From NCBI RefSeq assembly GCF_040412425.1, contig NC_089767.1, positions 3,026,130 to 3,090,129 of the forward strand: 64,000 bases of DNA, given 5' to 3'. Positions within the stretch are counted from its first letter, which is position 1. The number at the start of each line of letters is the position of its first letter. A model generated the notes under the pieces. It was not told where the DNA came from. It searched no databases and saw nothing but the letters and a program-made list of their open reading frames with translations. This document shows positions 56,341 through 64,000 of the stretch, one piece after another. The stretch comes from Macrobrachium rosenbergii (taxonomy: Eukaryota; Arthropoda; Malacostraca; Decapoda; Palaemonidae). Made by a program: the position numbers and the translations under genes.

Positions 56341-56960
56341 ACAGTACTTTATCTTCACTACTTTACTGTGAAAACCTGGATGATTTTTGTTATTGCCGAA
56401 AGAGCTTCCATTTTGAATATAGGAGTGTCACGCGTCAGTTCATAGCCCAAAGGCTTACCGCTAGTGAGAAAATTTATTTGAGAAAATTCCCTCCGGCGTT
56501 TGCCTTTACGCGGTGCCATCGTCTCTCTGAAATTGACGCACCTGACATATATTTTATATTTGAAGCTGTAAAGCAAGGTATTTGCTCTCCGCCGGAGACT
56601 GTTTACCAAATACCCACATAACGTGGAACGGCTGCACAACCATCCAATTTCCAAATGGCAGATACCGCCCCCAATCAGCCTTTCCTGTCATGTTTCTCAT
56701 TGTGGGTGTCAAACTCCGGAGGAATGTTTCTCCCCCCCTGACTGTTCTTCACGAGCTTTCGTGATGTATATCGCCGGGTTCAATAGAACAAATAGTTTGA
56801 ACTGCTATCGAAGTGACACATTCCGGGGACGCGTGAGTGATCGGAGGGGTTCGCCTCCGGCGGTAAATTATGGGCCAGGTAGAGAGACGTGATGGGAAGG
56901 GGGCGCGATTATTGCAGCTTTCGGCATAGGCTGCTGCTGCCGCGCCGCCCGGCTATATAC
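56341..56960. other. repeat-free, GC-richer single-copy stretch
   Basis: The longest GC-balanced, repeat-free stretch in the window. It holds CCAATCAGCC and CTCCGCCGGAGACTG-type motifs. A 98-codon minus-strand frame (56358-56654) includes MAPRKGKRRREFSQINFLTS, and two overlapping plus-strand frames compete with it. It could be regulatory or an unrecognised exon; neither can be shown. Confidence 0.4.
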
Positions 56961-57255
56961 ATACTTTCCCAGCGGTTGTGTTTTGTTTCTGTGCGTGATT
57001 GGCACTTCGAGTTAGTTGGTGCCTCTCGGAGTCACTCTGTTGTCTCGTTCCGCCTTTCCCAGCTTTTAATTTCTTCCTTTCCATCCTCTTCCACCATCCT
57101 TCCATCTCCCTCTTCTTCCCGTTTCTTCCTTCGAGGGTCAAAAATTCGAGTAATATCCCGAGATTGTCCTTTTTTTTTTCCAAGACATGATCATTTTTAT
57201 GTATTTTATGACACGAGAGGTTCACTTACGGGTACCTGAAGTATTGATCTCTTTA

Positions 57256-57259
<4 letters not shown>
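56961..57259. other. single-copy pyrimidine-rich DNA
   Basis: Nothing recognised. Confidence 0.4.

Positions 57260-57322
<63 letters not shown>
57260..57322 (+). repeat. (GA)n microsatellite
   Basis: About 31 units. Confidence 0.97.
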
Positions 57323-57324
<2 letters not shown>

Positions 57325-57336
57325 GGGAATGATTCC

Positions 57337-57452
57337 TGTAACCCGAAATATTTGTTGTCAGGTTTGTGACGCCAGAAATGTCAGTTGTCTCGTCAGTGAC
57401 GTCACGAGCATTAAATGTCAAGCATGCGGAGAGAGAAATATTTGTCAATAAC
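57337..57452 (+). repeat. 30-bp degenerate minisatellite containing a CRE palindrome
   Basis: About four units built on GAAATATTTGTTGTCAGGTT, AGAAATGTCAGTTGTC and AGAAATATTTGTCAATA. One unit junction forms TGACGTCA (57397-57404), a perfect CREB/ATF-type palindrome. Confidence 0.7.
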
Positions 57453-57817
57453 TTTGAGAGATTATTTACAAATTTCTCAAAATTGTTTATAAATATTTGT
57501 AAATGTATTTGAAAGTAAAGGATGATTTCATTAATCAATAAAATTTTAGTGATGGGAGTATTCGTAATGATCAAGGCATTAGTATCGTTTAAATGTAAAT
57601 AAATGTGTATCTTGCCATACGATACGCATTAAAATAATTATCTCATGATATAGGGTTCGCTTTAAATTGGGAATAAAGACGTGTGAATTAGTAAAGCCAC
57701 GTATTACAAACTAAGCATCAGTCGTCGCAGTAGCGATGGACTGATATCGATTTTAAAGTACAGACTCTGAATTCGACATCAGAGTCCAAATCAACACGAA
57801 TCTCTCTCTTGGACAAG
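57453..57817. other. single-copy AT-rich DNA
   Basis: TTTACAAATTTCTCAAAATTG and TTTATAAATATTTGTAAATG near 57468-57505 are loosely repetitive. Otherwise nothing. Confidence 0.45.
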
Positions 57818-57950
57818 TTATTGTTATCTTTGTATCACACCCGAAAGGCGTAGGTTCGAATCCTGGCCAGGGTTGACGCATTTATCATATCTATTTAGAA
57901 TTCCTTGTGGGTGTAAGTTATTCCCAGGGTAGAGTAAATTCGATGATGAT
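57818..57950 (+). mobile_element. tRNA-derived SINE family F, partial
   Basis: CGTAGGTTCGAATCCTGGCC is a tRNA anticodon-arm-to-B-box-like segment. The body ends TGTGGGTGTAAGTTATTCCC and a GATGATGAG tail. Confidence 0.65.
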
Positions 57951-58015
57951 GAGCATTTGTGCCCAGATGTTGGAAATTGCAAAATAGTCACGTGTGAATT
58001 AGCGACAGTCTATCA

Positions 58016-58487
<472 letters not shown>

Positions 58488-58880
58488 CAAGTAAAACATG
58501 CGCCGAAGAAACTTCGGCGCAATCGAGTTTTCTGTACAGCATATGATCAAGGCCACCGAAAATAGATCTATCTTTCGGTGGTCGCGGTTTAATGCTGTAT
58601 GAGCCGCGGCCCTTGAATCTTTACCCACGGCCCGGTGGTGGCATATCCTATATCGTTGCCAGAAGCACGATTATGACTAACTTTAACCTTAAATAAAATA
58701 AAAACTAGTGAGGCTAGAGGGCTGAAATTTGATATGATTGATGATTGGAGGGTGGATGATCAACATATCAATTTGCAGCCATCTAGCCTCCTTAGTTTTT
58801 AATAGAAAAAGTACGGACAGAATAAAGTGCGAACGGACAGACAAAGCCGGCACAACAGTTTTCTTTTACAGAAAACTAAA
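58488..58880 (-). mobile_element. family A hairpin-chain element, full length, minus strand
   Basis: From the + left: CAAGTAAAACATGCGCCGAA, AGAAACTTCGGCGCAATCGA, AATAGATCTATCTTTCGGTG, the long stem with GGCTAGAGGGCTGAAATTTG, ending TTTTACAGAAAACTA. Confidence 0.94.
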
Positions 58881-60141
58881 AAGGATTAACTTTTTGTTCA
58901 TAGAATGAAATTTATATTTATTGAATTTTTTCCCAATAGAATTAGGCTCCGCATTATTTCTTTCTAGCATGGTAAAATAAACCAGTTGGAGAAACTGACA
59001 AGGGGAATCGAACAGATTCCCGAAAGCTCTTTGTGGGGATTCATTTTTTTATATATTTGTACCTAAACATATCTGGATTTGTTTCTCCATTTCAAGACTC
59101 ATGCTACTATGAATACTTTTTTTTTTATTAATAAACCAATTATTTAGCACCTGTCCAAGAAATAGCATAATTTATATCTTACATACACAGAAAAACTACT
59201 CTAGTATCTTCTTCATAGCTTATTCATTCTGCAAGGTATTCAGTTCTCTGGAAGTGACATAGTAATCTGACAAACATAATTTGTCACATAAATACATATC
59301 CTGTAGCGTTGCCATGATAGTTCTTCATTATTGTTTTTTTCTCGTTGTAATGTTGTTCTTGAATGCCTCTTTAACAGTGAATTTTTGAAGTAGATGGGTA
59401 ATATTTTTAAAATTTATTATTAAGATACTGCAGGATAAGTACATTTTTTCCATTACTTGTTTCACTGTTAATATCGTAAAGTCTTTTTAGCAGTTCTCCA
59501 TGCATTGTGCAATACAGTATCATGATATTTTAATTTCTCGCCTAAATTCATAATAAAAATTTATTCAGAAATATACTGGCTACTTGTGTGCAATACTCTT
59601 AAAATACATTGATTTGAACACTATTGTTGTCGCCCGAATATAAATTATAAAATATATTAGAATTTCTGTCGTTGGTCCTACATAGAAGAGGTGGATGGCT
59701 ATACCGTTCTTGAAGAATATATTAATATAGCTGATCAAACGGTCTGGTCTAATATGAAATAGTCGTGCTTGATGAAACAGGGAAAAGCCTTAACGAGAGT
59801 GTAAACATCAACCTAGGGAAGTATATTGTTCTTATTAGTTTACTTAAAAAAAATATGTAAAATGCACAGATTTCAAAAAGAGTAGTTTGCTCCAAAGAAC
59901 AACAAAACGATTAGTTAATTTTTTTCCATCAATAAGTAATCGAGATCGTGTGTCCTTCTAAAACCGTAATTATGAATAACACATCAGCTCTTTGTCAGAA
60001 AAGCTCTAACGCCTCCCCACAGGAGTAAACATTTTTTTAACGTTTTTTATTTGTTGTTTATTGTGTAATTTTATATATGTGCTTTTATTCTAGCATTTCT
60101 AATATCATCTATTTATGCTAGTATGGAAGCACATTATATAT
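58881..60141. other. single-copy AT-rich DNA, 1.26 kb
   Basis: The longest stretch with neither a repeat family nor an open frame of 60 codons. No RNA gene recognised. Confidence 0.5.
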
Positions 60142-60515
<374 letters not shown>

Positions 60516-60598
<83 letters not shown>

Positions 60599-60636
60599 AT
60601 TTATATATATATGTATATATATGTGTGTGTGTGTTA
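60516..60636 (+). repeat. (AT)n tract ending in (GT)n
   Basis: About 95 bases of AT with TTTATA interruptions, then a short GT run. Confidence 0.95.
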
Positions 60637-60823
60637 ACGGTATACGTGTTATGATAGCTTTCGCTAAAATGGGTTTGTTTTCAGAAGAAAACAGTCGCCT
60701 GTTTTAGAATAGGAAATTAAAAAAACAGATGAAAGTTTACAATCTTTAAGTTCGAATCAAAATTAAATAATGGTCCTACGAGGTTAATGACTAGACTTGG
60801 GGTGTAAAAGTAGATTTGAAATT

Positions 60824-60829
<6 letters not shown>

Positions 60830-60900
<71 letters not shown>

Positions 60901-61017
60901 TGCTTCATTATCAGATTTTACTTCCATCACAGCTGCTGTCGGTTTTTTATGATCTCGTGTTTTATCTCCTTTTACGAGTCCTGAAATTTTTAGTGGGCCG
61001 TTTGAAATTCAGTTTGC

Positions 61018-61080
<63 letters not shown>
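60830..61080 (+). repeat. two (CT)n arrays
   Basis: 60830-60897 and 61019-61080, separated by 121 bp. Confidence 0.97.
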
Positions 61081-61084
<4 letters not shown>

Positions 61085-61149
61085 GGGAATTACCAGGACT
61101 AGCTCAAAATGAATACAAAAGAAAGTATGACAGTCACCGCCAAATCCCC

Positions 61150-61480
61150 AAAAAAGTGCCGAAAAACCAATAAATCCAAGCTACACCGGAACTGCTACGT
61201 AAGGATAAATGAATAAAGAAACCCAGAAAGCATTTCTGATAGATGTGGCCATCATGGAACCCCGGAGTTAGGGATAAACGAAGAGGAAAGCTGAAAAAGT
61301 ACCAAGATCAAAAGACGGAGGTAAGGCGACTGTGGCCAGCGGAAGTGGAAAGTAGTACGTATCATCCAGGGGCAGTACAAGTAACCCCAGAGGACCTCTT
61401 GAAAATTGGCGTAATTAATCAAGACCAAGGTCCTATTAAAAGCACTCGCTTGGCTATTTAAAACAAATACAGTCATTTGT
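61150..61480 (+). pseudogene. LINE ORF fragment with frameshift
   Basis: One frame reads MNKETQKAFLIDVAI (from 61208). After a +1-type shift, a second (from 61243) reads VRDKRRGKLKKYQDQKTEVR, RLWPAEVE, then GAVQVTPEDLLKIGV. The order (F.IDVAIP ... EK..KYQDL..E..RLW ... VGALG..P..L) is a common C-terminal pattern in a group of non-LTR retrotransposon proteins. The frameshift and missing flanks make it a relic. Confidence 0.6.
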
Positions 61481-61742
61481 TAAATGGAAATCTTCTTGCC
61501 CATATGGAGTGGAGCTCTAATGGAAGTATGCAAAGTGCCTGGTTTACTTGTTTGTAAAACTTATTCTCAGGGGACCTCTTGAAAATTGTCGCAGTTAATC
61601 AAGATCAAGGTCCTATTAAAAGCGCTCGCATGGTTATTTAAAACAAGTACAGTCATTTGTTAAATGGAAATTTCCTTGCCGTATGGAATGGAACTCAGAT
61701 CGAAGTATTCAAGGTACTTAAGTGTCTTGATTGTAAAACTGT
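61391..61742 (+). repeat. 180-bp tandem duplication covering the LINE fragment end
   Basis: GGACCTCTTGAAAATTG occurs at 61392 and 61572. Both copies continue through AAGGTCCTATTAAAAGC, CAGTCATTTGTTAAATGGAA and a TTGTAAAACT end. The copies differ at roughly 15% of positions by eye. Confidence 0.9.
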
Positions 61743-62793
<1,051 letters not shown>

Positions 62794-62858
<65 letters not shown>

Positions 62859-62944
62859 GTGTAAAATATTGGAACAGACAGGTTATTGTATTGCAGAAAT
62901 GTATGGAACTTCGTTTGGGTAGTTGAACGTGACTGAATTGCAAC

Positions 62945-63004
<60 letters not shown>
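62794..63004 (+). repeat. two (CT)n arrays
   Basis: 62794-62855 and 62951-63004, separated by 95 bp. Confidence 0.97.
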
Positions 63005-63008
<4 letters not shown>

Positions 63009-63215
63009 TAAGCAGAAACCAGACCATACCGTACTATCCCGGAGAAAAAAAACCTTTCTCTCTCGCAAACAACGTCCAATCTTGAGACCTCTGTTGGAAG
63101 GTTTCTGATTCAAAACTCCAGCAATTGAGAAAATTGGCTCAGACTATCAAAGTCAAGAGGGAGGGCTCAGAATTTTTGAAGGATCGGGGACGGAGCGAGG
63201 TGCTAGGACCGAGTT
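63005..63215. other. single-copy DNA
   Basis: Nothing recognised. Confidence 0.4.
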
Positions 63216-63245
63216 AGGATCTTATAGGAACTCCTATAAGATCCT
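63216..63245. repeat. perfect 14-bp palindrome
   Basis: AGGATCTTATAGGA and TCCTATAAGATCCT are exact complements with a 2-base centre (AC). A TTTT run follows. Confidence 0.92.
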
Positions 63246-63465
63246 TTTGTGTGTGAAGTGTTTTGACCGTCCGGCTTCGTAGATGCGGTTGTGTGAGAAG
63301 TCTGTGAAAGGTTGATTAAGCGGGGGGAAAGATCGCGGAATGATAATGTATTGGTTATGTTAGTCCGAAGAAACCATAGTTATTACGTGAGCAGCGGATG
63401 AGCGGCCTTGAAGGGGAGAATATATTATAATGTGCGGTTTTGTGTGTGTGTGTGCGAGAGAGATA

Positions 63466-63469
<4 letters not shown>
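63246..63469. other. single-copy DNA
   Basis: Nothing recognised apart from a short GT run near 63440. Confidence 0.4.

Positions 63470-63555
<86 letters not shown>
63470..63555 (+). repeat. (AT)n running into (GA)n
   Basis: About 40 bases of AT pass directly into about 46 of GA. Confidence 0.97.
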
Positions 63556-63558
<3 letters not shown>

Positions 63559-63939
63559 GATTATTGCATCTCATTGTAAGTCCCAACTATTGTTTATCTA
63601 TTTGTGTCTGCGTCTACGCGTATTTAGATGTCATTCGCAGGGTTAGACACCTGCCGTTGAAATATAATAGGATATGTAATACTATAACTGAACGAATAAA
63701 TTCTGTAACAAAGGTACAGGAAAATAAGAAAGAAAATGCTGAGTTTCTTACACCACTCGACTTCTCCCCGCACCCAGGGAAAGTGAGCATTAGGGCCAAC
63801 CCTGACATAATTCTCACGTTGTTATTGAAACCCAATATTTTTATTTTTTTCGGCGTTACAGAAGGAATTGATTTTATACACGGCCGTGTTTTAGGCTTGA
63901 ATAAGGATAAATCCTCATATTCCATAAGACTGATTTAAT
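63556..63939. other. single-copy DNA
   Basis: The 176-codon plus-strand frame (63408-63938) begins in microsatellite and continues about 120 residues through this unique stretch without a domain I recognise. A 103-codon minus-strand frame overlaps it. Confidence 0.4.
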
Positions 63940-64000
63940 ATTCAGCGTATGAGGTGCACTGTAGGCATTACTCAAGGTTTGTTTGCATCCCTACGACCCC
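63940..64000 (+). mobile_element. family B retroposon, cut by the window end
   Basis: GAGGTGCACTGTAGGCATTA then CTCAAGGTTTGTTTGCATCC match the family B 5' region. The rest lies outside the window. Confidence 0.85.

Noticed and set aside
56358..56654. Basic nuclear protein from MAPRKGKRRRE
   Set aside because: The methionine is internal to a longer frame, the rest has no domain, and overlapping plus-strand frames are equally open.
63216..63250. Rho-independent terminator (palindrome then TTTT)
   Set aside because: The window is eukaryotic and no gene ends here. It is reported only as a palindrome.
63408..63938. 176-codon frame
   Set aside because: It starts in GT/AT/GA microsatellites. The unique part shows no domain and has a competing minus-strand frame.

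Overview
The window reads as intergenic or deep-intronic DNA of a large, repeat-rich arthropod genome, most likely a decapod crustacean. This rests on very dense long (AT)n and (CT)n/(GA)n arrays, several tRNA-derived SINE-like families, LINE remnants, a degenerate TTAGG-type tract, and repeat families I associate with decapod DNA from memory. The species cannot be named. I find no supportable host protein-coding gene, rRNA or functional tRNA. Most open frames of 60 codons or more are translated microsatellites or repeats, and the rest resemble no family I know.

Layout. 0-16 kb: microsatellites, SINE-like and hairpin elements, a decayed LINE reverse-transcriptase end (5.5-6.1 kb), a composite GA/CT array (7.7-8.56 kb), and a SINE carrying a LINE-like 3' end (9.1 kb). 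16-30 kb: hairpin-chain elements (family A), tRNA-like inverted repeats, a 33-bp minisatellite, a TTAGG-like tract and a MITE-like element (J). 30-46 kb: an AT-rich minisatellite (32 kb), more GA/CT arrays, a hAT-like non-autonomous element (38.3 kb), a nested cluster of LINE and SINE-like copies (41.8-44.1 kb) and a foldback with an AT core (45.3 kb). 46.4-49.25 kb: a 2.8-kb satellite with a 37-bp unit. 49.3-64 kb: a triplet of LINE 3' ends, palindromes between AT arrays, more family A and B copies, a GC-richer single-copy stretch (56.4-56.95 kb) and a duplicated LINE fragment (61.2-61.7 kb).

Family names used here are local labels. A: about 380-bp chain of hairpins, 12 copies plus a fragment. 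B and its variant B2: about 310-bp SINE-like retroposon, three copies with clear target-site duplications. C: the 3' end of a LINE, with a conserved C-terminal peptide and an (AAT)n tail. D: palindrome lying between AT arrays. E: tRNA-like inverted repeat. F, G and H: other tRNA-derived SINE-like repeats; H ends in (TA)n. J: MITE-like, about 210 bp. K: foldback with AT core. L: 60-bp leader found before two unrelated tandem arrays.

How the parts relate: LINE family C probably supplied the 3' end used by the SINE at 9.1 kb. Retroposon tails, (TA)n for H and (AAT)n for C, appear to seed some of the microsatellites. Inverted-repeat structures recur at every scale, from 10-bp stems to foldbacks of several hundred bases.
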